Of a stretch of 64,000 nt of DNA, positions 16,542 to 25,640 are shown in pieces. The position numbers and the translations under genes are program-made. This stretch comes from Paenibacillus sacheonensis (GTDB taxonomy: Bacteria > Bacillota > Bacilli > Paenibacillales > Paenibacillaceae), in assembly GCF_009909195.1 (NCBI RefSeq), contig NZ_JAAAMU010000003.1, positions 1 to 64,000 on the forward strand, given 5' to 3'. Within the stretch, counting starts at the first letter, position 1. The number at the start of each line of letters is the position of its first letter. The notes beneath the pieces are model-generated. The model was not told the origin of the DNA. It saw only the letters and a list, made by a program, of their open reading frames with translations, and searched no databases.

Positions 16542-17477
16542 GTGAAGATCGATTTTCGTACGATCGCGCCCTACGTCCGTTTCGTTCAGGATTATCATGG
16601 CTACGACGATTACAAGATTCAGCCCCGCGTCATTTACGATCATGAGATCATTTTCGTCAAGAAGGGCAAATGCGTGTACCGGATCGGCGAGAAGGAATAC
16701 ACGCTTCGCAGCGGGGACGTGCATTTCATGCCGCCGAACGTGCTGCATTCGTGCCATGTGCCGAAGGGGGAGGATTTCTCGTATTTCGCGGTGCATTTCG
16801 ATCTTGTCTATATGGGGGAGAAGCTGGACTTCTCCGCGGACGATGTTTATGTGCTGCCGTATGGCGAGATCGACGAGGTGCCGTACGACGAGGAATTGGC
16901 CGGGCGTCCGGCACCGGAGTTCCGGGAGGTGCAGTTTCCGTTCGTCATGCAGGCGGCCGATACCATCGTGCTGCACGAGTGGTTTCAGCGCATGCTGGCG
17001 GCGTACAGGTCGAAGCATTTCGGCTACGAGATGGAGCTGCGCGCGTTCCTGCTGCTCATCCTTGCCCGGATGACGGCCTCGGTGGCGAACAATGCCGGCA
17101 TCGCGAAGGAACATGCGCACGGCGGCAAGATCGCCTATGCGATGCAATATATGGAGCAGCGTTATGAGGAACAGGTGGATCTGCGGCGGCTGGCAGATGA
17201 CGCCGGCATGTCGCCTTCTTATTTTCGGGCCTTGTTCAAAGGAGCGACCGGCCGGACGCCGCTCGAGTTCCTGACCGCGGTTCGCATGGAGCGGGCCAAG
17301 GCGCTGCTGCACGAGGGGGATTATCCGATCCACGACATATCGGCGCGCGTCGGCTATGCGGACATCCATTATTTCAGCAATTTGTTCAAAAAAATCGAAG
17401 GGCTCTCGCCGAGAAATTATCGGTTGTCCGTCCAGCGCGGAATCGGCGTGGGGAAGAGGGAACGCAATGCCGAATAA
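16542..17477 (+). CDS. AraC-family regulator with cupin-type sensor
   Basis: A 311-residue protein. The chosen start is GTG 16542, seven bases after GGAGGAG; longer readings lack a ribosome binding site. The N-terminal ~170 residues form an AraC-type sugar-binding cupin (YTLRSGDVHFMPPNVLHSC and YFAVHFDLVY). The C-terminal ~100 residues contain two helix-turn-helix motifs, LRRLADDAGMSPSYFRALFK and IHDISARVGYADIHYFSNLF, with FKKIEGLSPRNYR closing the domain. The gene is 118 bases upstream of, and in the same direction as, the secreted beta-helix protein, which it probably controls. Confidence 0.9.
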   Translation: MKIDFRTIAPYVRFVQDYHGYDDYKIQPRVIYDHEIIFVKKGKCVYRIGEKEYTLRSGDVHFMPPNVLHSCHVPKGEDFSYFAVHFDLVYMGEKLDFSADDVYVLPYGEIDEVPYDEELAGRPAPEFREVQFPFVMQAADTIVLHEWFQRMLAAYRSKHFGYEMELRAFLLLILARMTASVANNAGIAKEHAHGGKIAYAMQYMEQRYEEQVDLRRLADDAGMSPSYFRALFKGATGRTPLEFLTAVRMERAKALLHEGDYPIHDISARVGYADIHYFSNLFKKIEGLSPRNYRLSVQRGIGVGKRERNAE

Positions 17478-17536
17478 GAGGGAACAGCGTCGATAATTAC
17501 AACTTTCCAGGCGCGTTTCCTTCAAACATAACTTAA

Positions 17537-17552
17537 AGAAAGCGGTTACAAT
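17537..17552 (+). promoter_or_regulatory. cre-like site overlapping a -10 element
   Basis: AGAAAGCGGTTACA (17537-17550) matches the CcpA cre pattern at 12 of 14 positions and overlaps TACAAT (17547-17552), 44 bases before the start of the beta-helix gene. This would place the enzyme under carbon catabolite repression (inference). Confidence 0.45.
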
Positions 17553-17595
17553 TGAGGAGTCAGCCCATTTTCGAAAGCGAGAGGGGACTTCAGTT

Positions 17596-20196
17596 ATGAA
17601 CCGATTTTGGAAGAAGCTGTCCGTAAGCGCGGCAAGCTTGGCGCTGCTGCTCGGCGCCGGAGAGGGAGTCGGATTAACGGGCGCGGGCGGAATTGCGCAC
17701 GCGAACAACACGACGTACTACGTCAACAACCAGAGCGGCTCCGGCTGCAGCAATGCGGGAGCGGGCACATCCAGCGCGGCGCCGTGGTGCGACTTCACGC
17801 CGGTCAACGCGGCGACGTTCCAGCCGGGCGATCAGATTCTGCTGGCTCGGGGCGCGGTGTGGAACCAAGTGCTGCAGCTGCACGGCTCCGGCACGAGCGG
17901 CTCGTGGATTACGCTCGATGCGTACGGCAGCGGCAGCAAACCGAAGATCCAGCGCAGCGGCAGCGCGAACGATCGAACGGTGTACATGTACGACCCTTCC
18001 TACTGGAACGTGCGCAACCTGGAGGTCGCGAACGCCGGCGACGGCATCCGGGTCAGCTATTCCACGCTTGGCCACGAGGGGCTGCGTTTCGATAACCTCT
18101 ACATCCACAACATCGACAACGTGGTCAACGCCAGCCCGACGACGCCGGACGGCGTCTATTATTCGACGGGCATTCTCATCGACGCGAACGCGGCGCCCTT
18201 CCCGAATACGAGCCAGTGGGTGAGCCGGGATATCGTCATCTCGAATTCGGAGATCGCCTACACGACCGCGCCGATCACCATTATCGACCAGGTGACGTCG
18301 AGCAGCGAGGAGACGAAGAACGCCTTTCTGAACGTGAGGCTTAAAAACCTGAACATTCATCATGCCAAAGGGCCGATGGGCATCCGCAACACGACCGACT
18401 TCATTATGATGGACTCCCGCATGGACAGCATCGGCTACGTGGCGCTGCCGCAGGGCACGACGGGCATTTTCGTCTGGAAAACCGACAATTACGGCTTCAT
18501 CAACAACGTGTTGAACAACGTGCCCGCCACCGGTTCGCCGGACGAGACGATGATCGACATGGAAGGATACACGAACAACACGTACTACTACGGCAATTAC
18601 ATTTCGAATACGAACGGTCCGGGGATGGAATTTCTGCAATTAGGCGGAGGCAATCCGCCGAGAAACCCGGCGCTCGACCATAATACGAACAACACGGTAG
18701 CCGGCAATACGTTCGATTCCAATCACGGTTATGCGATGAAGACGATCAACAGCTCCAGCAACCCGACGGGCACGATCAGCGACAATCTCTATTACGAGCT
18801 GGGCTCCGGCTTGACGACGGGCAGCTTCGCGGGCTTCACGCAGACGAACAATATCAGCATTTCCTCCGCAAGCAGCCTCTACAATGGCGGCAAGCAGTAC
18901 AGCGGCACGGCCAATACGGGTGGCAGCTCCTGCACGACGGGCAGCGCATGCTGGTCTTACCAGCTCTACAACGGCAGCAGCTACGGCGCGCTCAGCTACG
19001 ATTCCGGCAATGATTGGTGGGGCACTTCGGGCGGCAACGTATCGCGCTTCAACCTGCTTCCGAATGCGACGTCCAGCAGCTGGGCAGCCAAGGCATGGAC
19101 GGCGCCGAGCACGGGCACGATCAGCCTTCGCGGACGCGTACTGAAGAGCGACATCTCCGGCGGCGACGGCGTAAAGGCGCGCATCACGAAGAACGGCAGC
19201 GTCATCTGGCCGGCTTCGGGAACGCCGCAGACGATCGGATATAATGATCAATCCGGTTACGCGGCGAATTTGGACGCCGTTGCCGTCAGCGCGGGGGACG
19301 TTATCCGCTTCGAAGTGAACAACGGGGGCAGCGGCAATGCGACGGCGGATACGGTCAGCTGGTCGCCGACGGTCGCCTATACGGGAACCAGCTGCACGAC
19401 GGGCGTGAATCTCGGCTTATGCCGCACGTACAGCTCTTCCTCGCAGTGGGACGGTTCGCAGACGGCGGACAAAGCGTTCGACGGCAACTCGTCGACGAAC
19501 TGGCAGTCCGCCCCGGGTTCCTACAACGGGCAATGGCTCGAAGTGAATTTCGGCGCCAATACGACCTTCGACAAGGTGGTGCTCTCGGAATACGGAAGCC
19601 GCACGAGCGGATTCCGCATCGAATATTGGAACGGCTCGGCGTGGACGACGGCCTACACCGGCACGTCGATCGGCAGCGTCGCGTCTCCGAGCACGCACAC
19701 GTTCGCTCCGGTCACGGGCAGCAAGGCGCGGATTTACTATACGGGCGGCACGAGTACGCCGATCCTGTACGAATTTGAGCTTTACAATTCCGGCTGCGGC
19801 GGCGCGAATCTGACGCGCTGCAAGACGTACGGCAGCTCCTCCAACTGGGATGCGACCCGCACGGCGGCGCAGGCGTTCGACGGCGATTATACGACCGTCT
19901 GGCAGACGGCCGGCGGCGCGGCGGTGAACGGCAGCTGGGTGGAAGTGAATTTCGGCGCGAGCACGACGTTCAGCCGGGCCGTCCTGTCGGAATACGGCAG
20001 CCGCACGACGGGCTACCGCATCGAATACTGGAACGGCACGTCGTGGGCGACCGCGTACACGGGCACCTCGATGGGCAGCGTGACGACGCCGAGCACGCAT
20101 ACGTTCGCGGCGGTGACGGGGACGAAGGCAAGAATTTATTTTACGTCCGGCATCGATATCCCGTTAATCTATGAATTCGAATTGTACGCGACTTAA
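17596..20196 (+). CDS. Secreted parallel beta-helix protein with two discoidin-like domains
   Basis: An 866-residue exported protein. Residues 1-36 are a signal peptide cleaved after AHA (GAGGIAHA-NN). Residues ~37-430 form a right-handed parallel beta-helix (YYVNNQSGSG opening, many NN and GNxI turns), as in polysaccharide lyases and related glycan-active proteins. A beta-sandwich module spans ~435-590. Two tandem F5/8-type C (discoidin) domains occupy ~600-733 and ~735-866; they are closely related to each other (WLEVNFGA..VVLSEYGSRTSGFRIEYWNG versus WVEVNFGA..AVLSEYGSRTTGYRIEYWNG), which indicates an internal duplication. It probably binds and may cleave an extracellular polysaccharide. 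No catalytic residues could be assigned. The AraC regulator precedes it and a GH99/WbsX-like protein follows. Confidence 0.88.
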   Translation: MNRFWKKLSVSAASLALLLGAGEGVGLTGAGGIAHANNTTYYVNNQSGSGCSNAGAGTSSAAPWCDFTPVNAATFQPGDQILLARGAVWNQVLQLHGSGTSGSWITLDAYGSGSKPKIQRSGSANDRTVYMYDPSYWNVRNLEVANAGDGIRVSYSTLGHEGLRFDNLYIHNIDNVVNASPTTPDGVYYSTGILIDANAAPFPNTSQWVSRDIVISNSEIAYTTAPITIIDQVTSSSEETKNAFLNVRLKNLNIHHAKGPMGIRNTTDFIMMDSRMDSIGYVALPQGTTGIFVWKTDNYGFINNVLNNVPATGSPDETMIDMEGYTNNTYYYGNYISNTNGPGMEFLQLGGGNPPRNPALDHNTNNTVAGNTFDSNHGYAMKTINSSSNPTGTISDNLYYELGSGLTTGSFAGFTQTNNISISSASSLYNGGKQYSGTANTGGSSCTTGSACWSYQLYNGSSYGALSYDSGNDWWGTSGGNVSRFNLLPNATSSSWAAKAWTAPSTGTISLRGRVLKSDISGGDGVKARITKNGSVIWPASGTPQTIGYNDQSGYAANLDAVAVSAGDVIRFEVNNGGSGNATADTVSWSPTVAYTGTSCTTGVNLGLCRTYSSSSQWDGSQTADKAFDGNSSTNWQSAPGSYNGQWLEVNFGANTTFDKVVLSEYGSRTSGFRIEYWNGSAWTTAYTGTSIGSVASPSTHTFAPVTGSKARIYYTGGTSTPILYEFELYNSGCGGANLTRCKTYGSSSNWDATRTAAQAFDGDYTTVWQTAGGAAVNGSWVEVNFGASTTFSRAVLSEYGSRTTGYRIEYWNGTSWATAYTGTSMGSVTTPSTHTFAAVTGTKARIYFTSGIDIPLIYEFELYAT

Positions 20197-20359
20197 TAGC
20201 TTAGGCGGCAGACGATAATGGGGACCCGAAGACAATGGGAGCCCGATGACCTGAGAAACGAAGCGGAAGACATGACAGCAGGAATGAACGTTCATGTAAC
20301 GTAAACGTACGACGGGCTCGACTAACAAATGACATCAGGAACGATGGAGGGACTTGCAA

Positions 20360-21799
20360 GTGAACGAAACGACTGGAACTTTTCTCGCTGGCGCCATTCG
20401 ATGGGATGCTTGGTTTCCGACGAATGCCTCTTACCCGGGGTTCGTGGATCCCTCGCTGTACGCGCGGTACGGCAGCAGGGAACCGATCGACGGCTGGTTC
20501 GATTCGGAAGTGCCGGATCATGCGGAGCGCGTCGATAAGCAGATCCAAGCGGCCGCGGACGGGATGCTCGATTTCTGGGCATTCGTCTGGTACCCTGACG
20601 ACGATGCCCACGAAGGCATTCGGAAGCTGAACAATCCGCTGAAGGACTATCTGGCTTCCGCCAAGCACGGCCTGCTGCAATTTGCGCTCGTGCTGCAGAC
20701 GGGCTGGGTTGCGGGACGGCAGCAGCAAGAGCGCAGAGGATGGCGCGAGCGGAACGTTCCTGAGTTTTTGACGCTCATGGAGGACCCGCAGTATGTGCTC
20801 GTGAACGGCAATCGCCCCCTCGTGTTCTGGATGGATACGGAATTTCTCGATCACGAGGAACGGGGCTTCGGGGCGGCATGGGCGGAGGAGCTGGCTTATC
20901 TAGCCGATGCCTGCAAGCTGGCGGGACTTGGCGCACCGTACTTGGTCGACATGCGAAATGACTACGAATCGGCGGCGCGCTTCGGGTTCGACGGCGTATC
21001 GGATTACGGGCCGGCATCCCACAAGGGCGAAGGGCATTACAGCTTCGCGGAGCTGGCGCGCCATGACCGCGACAAACGGAAGCCCGAGCACGGGCTTGCG
21101 ATCGTCCCTGGCGTGAGCGCGGTCATCGATCCGAGCCCGCGGCATAACGACGCATGGACGCAAGCGGTCGGAGCCAGCTACTACGGCTTCTCGTTCGAGT
21201 ATCCGACCTATGCCGAATGGTTCGGGCACTTAAGCGAAATGCGGGATTGGATGCATGCGAATCCGCAGCATACCTGCTCGCCGCCCGTGATGGCCATCTA
21301 TGCCTGGAACGAGCTGGACGAAGGCGGGCCCGGCATCATGCCGACGAAGCAGGAAGGGACGATGTTCCTCGATGCGCTCCGCGCGGCCAAGACGGGCGTT
21401 CATCCGGAGCGGATCGAGAACCGGGTGAACGACTCCAATCCGGCGATCGATTACGTCGGGAACTGGCGGCGCGAACGCGGCATCGCCGGCTGCTACAACG
21501 ACGACTTCACGTGGAGCGGGGCAGCGGGGGATTCGTTCTCGTTCTCGTTCGAGGGAACATGGCTTCAATTGTGCGGCGAGCTCAATAACGCCGTCGCGGT
21601 CGTCGAGCTGGACGGCGTGCCGGTCCAGGAGGCGAAGGATTGTGCGGCTCATGGAGATGGGCTCTCTCGTTCGGCCGCATGGTTCGATGCGTCCGGCCTT
21701 GCCCCGGGCAGCCATAGGGTGAAGGTGACCGTCGGCAGCCATGCGGAGGGAGAAGCCGCCGATACCCGCGTGGCGCTGGACGTTATCCGATTCGGGTGA
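20360..21799 (+). CDS. GH99/WbsX-like TIM-barrel protein
   Basis: A 479-residue protein. The start is GTG 20360, eight bases after GATGGAGGG; a TTG at 20354 is too close to that site. There is no signal peptide. Residues ~5-355 resemble the GH99/WbsX group of TIM-barrel glycan enzymes: AGAIRWDAWFP, a glutamine-rich ADGMLDFWAFVWYPDDD, and later IVPGVSAVIDPSPRHNDAW and MAIYAWNELDEGG with acidic residues at strand ends. The last ~110 residues form a beta-sandwich (FSFSFEGTWLQLCGELN, ending RVALDVIRF) similar to carbohydrate-binding jelly-rolls. It lies 163 bases after the beta-helix gene and may act on its products. Substrate is unknown. Confidence 0.72.
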   Translation: MNETTGTFLAGAIRWDAWFPTNASYPGFVDPSLYARYGSREPIDGWFDSEVPDHAERVDKQIQAAADGMLDFWAFVWYPDDDAHEGIRKLNNPLKDYLASAKHGLLQFALVLQTGWVAGRQQQERRGWRERNVPEFLTLMEDPQYVLVNGNRPLVFWMDTEFLDHEERGFGAAWAEELAYLADACKLAGLGAPYLVDMRNDYESAARFGFDGVSDYGPASHKGEGHYSFAELARHDRDKRKPEHGLAIVPGVSAVIDPSPRHNDAWTQAVGASYYGFSFEYPTYAEWFGHLSEMRDWMHANPQHTCSPPVMAIYAWNELDEGGPGIMPTKQEGTMFLDALRAAKTGVHPERIENRVNDSNPAIDYVGNWRRERGIAGCYNDDFTWSGAAGDSFSFSFEGTWLQLCGELNNAVAVVELDGVPVQEAKDCAAHGDGLSRSAAWFDASGLAPGSHRVKVTVGSHAEGEAADTRVALDVIRFG

Positions 21800-21815
21800 T
21801 TCGCCGTTACGGGTT

Positions 21816-21845
21816 CAGCTGCGATTGGGACAGCTGCGATTGGGA
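21816..21845. repeat. Two tandem copies of a 15-base unit
   Basis: CAGCTGCGATTGGGA is repeated exactly at 21816-21830 and 21831-21845, just after the GH99-like gene. A second small repeat, CCCGAGCTCAG, occurs twice near 21929-21955. The 200 bases up to 22040 show nothing else. Confidence 0.75.
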
Positions 21846-22065
21846 CGGCCGACGAAAAAAGGCTGCAGTTGCCGATCAATCGCTGCGTTCAGCAGCTTTG
21901 CGGCCTGCTTAGTCCCGAGCACGATCCCGAGCTCAGCCCCGAGCTCAGTCCCAGCGCGGCTCCGAATTGTCCGAACGCGAAATAGGCTGCTGCTTTTATG
22001 ATGAGCATGGAATAAAAGAGAGAAATCCATCGTTAATTTAAACATGGGCTTCTCTCGTGATTCGA

Positions 22066-22099
22066 GAAGGAAGGGCCACTGGGCCTTTCCTTCTTTTTT
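22066..22099 (+). terminator. Strong rho-independent terminator
   Basis: GAAGGAAGGGCC pairs perfectly with GGCCTTTCCTTC across a short loop and is followed by six T. It closes the 20360-21799 transcription unit. Confidence 0.92.
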
Positions 22100-22292
22100 G
22101 TTCGTTCGGGATGCGGCATGGCCAGGCAAAAAGCAGGCGCAGCAGGACAACCGCGCTAATTTAATGCCGAGTTGTAACTCTTCTGTAACGACATTAATTA
22201 GGGGACGATTTATAATCGTCCATGTAGCCGAAATCAGCGGTAATTATAGACAGCAAGAGGGGTCATTTCCCCTTCTGGAAGGAGAATGCTTT

Positions 22293-24494
22293 ATGCCAAA
22301 ACCTGTTGGAAGCAGCCGGTATATGCCAGGACTCGACGGATTGCGGGCGATCGCGGTTCTAGCGGTCATTGCGTATCATCTTAACCTCTCGTGGGTGCCG
22401 GGCGGCTTGCTGGGTGTCGGTATATTCTTCGTCCTTTCCGGCTACCTCATTACGGACATTTTACTGAAGCAGTATGCCAAATCGGGACGGCTCGATCTGA
22501 GAGATTTCTGGATCCGCCGCGCGCGAAGGCTCCTCCCGGCGATGATGATCATGCTCGCCCTCGTTACCGCGTGGCTGCTGATTACCGATTCGGAGCGGCT
22601 CGCCTCCATGAAGGGCGAGATCGTCTCGGCGCTGCTCTACTATAGCAATTGGCGGCTTATCTTTCACGATGTCTCTTATTTCGAAAGCTTCGGACCGCCT
22701 TCCCCGCTGGGGCATCTGTGGTCGCTGGCGGTCGAAGAGCAATTCTACCTCGTATGGCCGATGGCGCTCCTGCTGCTGATCCGCGGCGTGAAGCGGCGCG
22801 GCAGGCTGATGCTGTGGATGCTGGCGGGAGCCGCTGCATCCGCGGGCGCGATGGCCTGGATCTACGTACCTGGCCTTGATCCCAGCCGTGTCTATTACGG
22901 CACGGACACGCGTGCGTTCGGTTTGCTGATCGGGGCTGCATTGGCGGTCGTCTGGCCGAGCTGGAAGTTGAACGCGTCGATCTCGCGCCGCGCCAGGCTG
23001 GCGGTGGATGCCATCGGAACAGGCGGTCTGCTCGTTGTGGCACTGATGATTGCGCTGGTCGGCGAATACGACGCTTTCTTGTACCGGGGCGGCATGGTGG
23101 TGCTGTCCATAGCGGCAGCCGCGGTCGTCGCCGCGATGGCCCATCCCGCAAGCAGGCTGGCCCGCGCGATCGGCTGCAGGCCGATGCAATGGCTCGGCGC
23201 CCGCTCTTACGGCATCTATTTGTACCATTATCCGGTTATCGCGCTGACGACGCCGGCGGCACAGGTCGACGAGTTCCATCCGCTGCGCGCGCTGCTTCAG
23301 GTGCTTGCTTCCATGGCGCTCGCGGAATTGTCCTGGCGTTACGTGGAGGAGCCGATCCGCCATGGCGCGCTCGGCAAGCTGCGCAGCTGGCTGGTGGCCG
23401 GTAGCGGGGTACGCCGGACCGGACGAAGCCGCGGCTTGATGCTTGCAGGCATCTGCGCGCTTGTCGTCGCGAGCGTGTCCTGTTCCAATCAGAACAACCT
23501 GGTGCAAGGAGACAATGGCAAAGCGCAGACGGGAGAAGGCCAAACGGTCGGCGTCGGCGCGTCGGACAGCCAAGGCGAGGGCGTTTCGGATTCGGGTACG
23601 CAAGGGACGACACCGGACGTCGGCTCAGGATCGACGCATCAAGACGAGGGAAGCGAAAGCGATATAGGTTCGGAAGCCCCGGGCATGGACACGGGCACGG
23701 ACATGGGCGGGGCGCATAACGGCGGCTCGGACAGCGTAAAGCCTGGCTCTCCTGACGGAACAGCGATTGGATCGAATGGAGATTCGAACGGCGGAAAGGA
23801 TACTGCGGGCGGCTCGCCTGCCGATTCCGGCACTGCGGGCGAAACCGTCGATAATGGCAGCTCTGGCGGAGCGGGAACCGCCGGGGGCTCGCATGGCGGA
23901 AGCGGCGTAAAAGATCCCGCAGGCACGGGCGGCTCGACGGATAAGCCGGGTTCTTCCGGATCGGGCGGCGATTCCGCACCGCCCGCGGATGACGACGGCG
24001 ACGAGCAGGCCGAGATCCCGCCGGCAATTGCGGCAGACGGGATTACCGTCATCGGCGACTCCGTGATTCTGGATGCGAAGCCATTTCTGGAGAAGCTTAT
24101 TCAAGGCATCGTCGTGGACGGCAAGGTCGGCAGGCAATTTACGCAGGCGGACGACGTCGTCGCCGATCTGAAAAAACAGAACCGGCTGGGCAAGACGGTC
24201 GTCATCGAGCTCGGCACGAACGGATCCTTCACGGAGAAGCAGCTCGACCAGCTGATGGAGGCCATTGGCGCGGACCATACCGTGTACTTCGTGAATACGC
24301 GGGTGCCGCGCAAGTGGCAGGATACCGTCAACGACATGCTGTCCGATGCCGCCGCAAACCTGCCGAACACGAAGCTGATCGATTGGTATGCCGCAAGCAA
24401 GGATCATTTGGATTTCTTCGGCAAAGACGGCGTTCACTTGAAACGAAGCGGCGGCGAATTCTTCGCTGACTTGATCGCAGGCTCGCTTCAATAG
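22293..24494 (+). CDS. OatA-type membrane acyltransferase with SGNH domain
   Basis: A 733-residue protein starting at ATG 22293, eight bases after GGAAGGAG. Residues ~8-345 are an acyltransferase-3 membrane domain with about ten helices: YMPGLDGLRAIAVLAVIAYH holds the catalytic-type His, followed by FFVLSGYLITDILL and WIRRARRLLPA. A helix near 375-395 is followed by an unusually long Gly/Ser/Asp/Thr-rich linker (~400-580). An extracytoplasmic SGNH hydrolase-like domain ends the protein, with IGDSV (Ser590) and DGVHL (Asp712, His715) forming the catalytic set. Such proteins move acetyl groups across the membrane to peptidoglycan or other surface glycans. O-acetylation of wall glycan is the best guess. 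Confidence 0.9.
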   Translation: MPKPVGSSRYMPGLDGLRAIAVLAVIAYHLNLSWVPGGLLGVGIFFVLSGYLITDILLKQYAKSGRLDLRDFWIRRARRLLPAMMIMLALVTAWLLITDSERLASMKGEIVSALLYYSNWRLIFHDVSYFESFGPPSPLGHLWSLAVEEQFYLVWPMALLLLIRGVKRRGRLMLWMLAGAAASAGAMAWIYVPGLDPSRVYYGTDTRAFGLLIGAALAVVWPSWKLNASISRRARLAVDAIGTGGLLVVALMIALVGEYDAFLYRGGMVVLSIAAAAVVAAMAHPASRLARAIGCRPMQWLGARSYGIYLYHYPVIALTTPAAQVDEFHPLRALLQVLASMALAELSWRYVEEPIRHGALGKLRSWLVAGSGVRRTGRSRGLMLAGICALVVASVSCSNQNNLVQGDNGKAQTGEGQTVGVGASDSQGEGVSDSGTQGTTPDVGSGSTHQDEGSESDIGSEAPGMDTGTDMGGAHNGGSDSVKPGSPDGTAIGSNGDSNGGKDTAGGSPADSGTAGETVDNGSSGGAGTAGGSHGGSGVKDPAGTGGSTDKPGSSGSGGDSAPPADDDGDEQAEIPPAIAADGITVIGDSVILDAKPFLEKLIQGIVVDGKVGRQFTQADDVVADLKKQNRLGKTVVIELGTNGSFTEKQLDQLMEAIGADHTVYFVNTRVPRKWQDTVNDMLSDAAANLPNTKLIDWYAASKDHLDFFGKDGVHLKRSGGEFFADLIAGSLQ

Positions 24495-24577
24495 AAGAGG
24501 ATAGGACACGAGGGAGGCCGAGAGGCCTCTCTTGTTCGTGGCTGGATGCAAGAAGCCGCGCTCGGAGATGCGACAAC

Positions 24578-24604
24578 AAAAGCGCCGGTATCGGACGGCG
24601 CTTT
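24578..24604 (-). terminator. Terminator of the small reverse-strand gene
   Basis: On the reverse strand AAAGCGCCG pairs with CGGCGCTTT and continues into TTTTGTTG. It lies 61 bases past the stop at 24665. A weaker GAGGCC/GGCCTC hairpin at 24514-24532 may serve the OatA gene. Confidence 0.7.
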
Positions 24605-24664
24605 CAGGTATTCGTACATTCAACTCGTTTGTTTAACAATTCGTACATTTAGCAATGCGTTCCT

Positions 24665-24904
24665 TTAGCAGTTCGGATAGTGATAGATATCGTTGATTTG
24701 GTTGAACGGATAGTGGAAGGTAGCGAATTGCGAGGTGTACATGTATTGCAGGACGTATACTTCGCCGCCCTGCACGCCGCACAGCTTGCCGGATACTCCT
24801 TGTCCGTTGCGCATGGAAATGCCTACATGGGTCCCGACGAGATACGTCGCCTTTTGCTGCAGCTGCATGCTGCCTTGGGATTGGCTTGAATTGGGCATGA
24901 ACAT
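24665..24904 (-). CDS. Small uncharacterised protein, 79 residues
   Basis: The start ATG at 24904 is nine bases from AAAGGAG on the reverse strand. The N-terminal ~18 residues are Ser/Gln-rich (MFMPNSSQSQG). The rest is a compact beta-rich domain: ATYLVGTHVGISMRNGQGVSG..CGVQGGEVYVLQYMYTSQFATF, with one internal Cys and a final Cys. The strand pattern with a GGEV turn recalls an Sm-like beta barrel of the kind found in some spore-coat-associated proteins; that is only a resemblance. Function unknown. Confidence 0.7.
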   Translation of the reverse strand: MFMPNSSQSQGSMQLQQKATYLVGTHVGISMRNGQGVSGKLCGVQGGEVYVLQYMYTSQFATFHYPFNQINDIYHYPNC

Positions 24905-25440
24905 AACGGATCGCTCCTTTGGAAGCATAGATGGGAAGCTGTAGTAAACGTATGCCCCGGTATACGGCTGGGGTACAGCGAATGCCCACCTCGGGCGTAA
25001 TTATATGTCCCGCTTGCAACCGGCAGCTCCGGGGAGAGGGCAGGCTGCAGATGGATGCTGTACCGATCCCCGCTGCGCGATCCAGCGTCTCTCTTGGTTT
25101 TGGTTGATCGACTGCTCATGGTTACGACGGATCTCAATGCAGACGGGAGAGTGCCTAATGAGGAAAGGATCGTTTGCGGAAGTTTGCGGAATTGTCCCAT
25201 AGGGTAAATTATTCCTGAAGCGATCTTATCTCCGCAGCCGGTAGATTACGGGAACGAAGGGAAGACGGTTGATAACCGTACAGCCAGAGGGGACGCTTGC
25301 CCCTCCGAATCGGTTCATGGCGAGGCTCGCGTTCATGTTTTCTTCAAAATGACGGACGAGCCGAGGTTCAAGCAAGCTGAAAAAACGGCAGAAATTTGGA
25401 AGAATTCCATCCTTTCGGGAATACTATCCGGGTAAAAGAG
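24905..25440. other. Long intergenic region with unassigned hairpins
   Basis: No convincing gene is seen. A GC-rich segment at 25257-25320 holds consecutive hairpins: GACGGTTGATAACCGT and AGAGGGGACGCTTGCCCCTCC. It does not match the purine, preQ1, c-di-AMP, c-di-GMP or cobalamin riboswitch patterns that I could recall. It lies about 320 bases upstream of the nucleoside-binding lipoprotein gene. Confidence 0.4.
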
Positions 25441-25446
25441 CATATG

Positions 25447-25491
25447 TGAACATTGTGTCAACTAAATTAACACAGATGTCCGGAAGTTCAC
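25447..25491 (+). promoter_or_regulatory. Nested inverted repeats upstream of the nucleoside importer
   Basis: GTGTCAA and TTAACAC (25455-25473) form a 19-base palindrome with one mismatch. It is nested inside GTGAAC (25447-25452) and GTTCAC (25486-25491). The sites end 20 bases before the -35 element at 25512. They are candidates for binding of DeoR or another regulator. Confidence 0.45.
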
Positions 25492-25511
25492 GTTCTTTTT
25501 AACAAAACTTA

Positions 25512-25540
25512 TTTACAAAATAGCTAAATCCCCGTATATT
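25512..25540 (+). promoter_or_regulatory. Sigma-A promoter of the nucleoside importer
   Basis: TTTACA (25512-25517) and TATATT (25535-25540) are separated by exactly 17 bases. The first gene starts about 100 bases downstream. Confidence 0.7.
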
Positions 25541-25640
25541 TGATACATATCCAAACAAATGTTAAATAGGGATCTTTACAAATGTTCAGTTCAGGGGCGG
25601 CAGTACACTACTTAATTTTAGGAAATGAGGCGTTTCGAAC

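Noticed and set aside
24823-25200. 125-residue reverse-strand ORF
   Set aside because: Ser/Arg-rich composition with no motif, overlapping the small conserved-looking gene and its ribosome binding site.
25257-25640. Purine riboswitch upstream of the nucleoside importer
   Set aside because: The conserved P2/P3 loop sequences of the purine class were not found.
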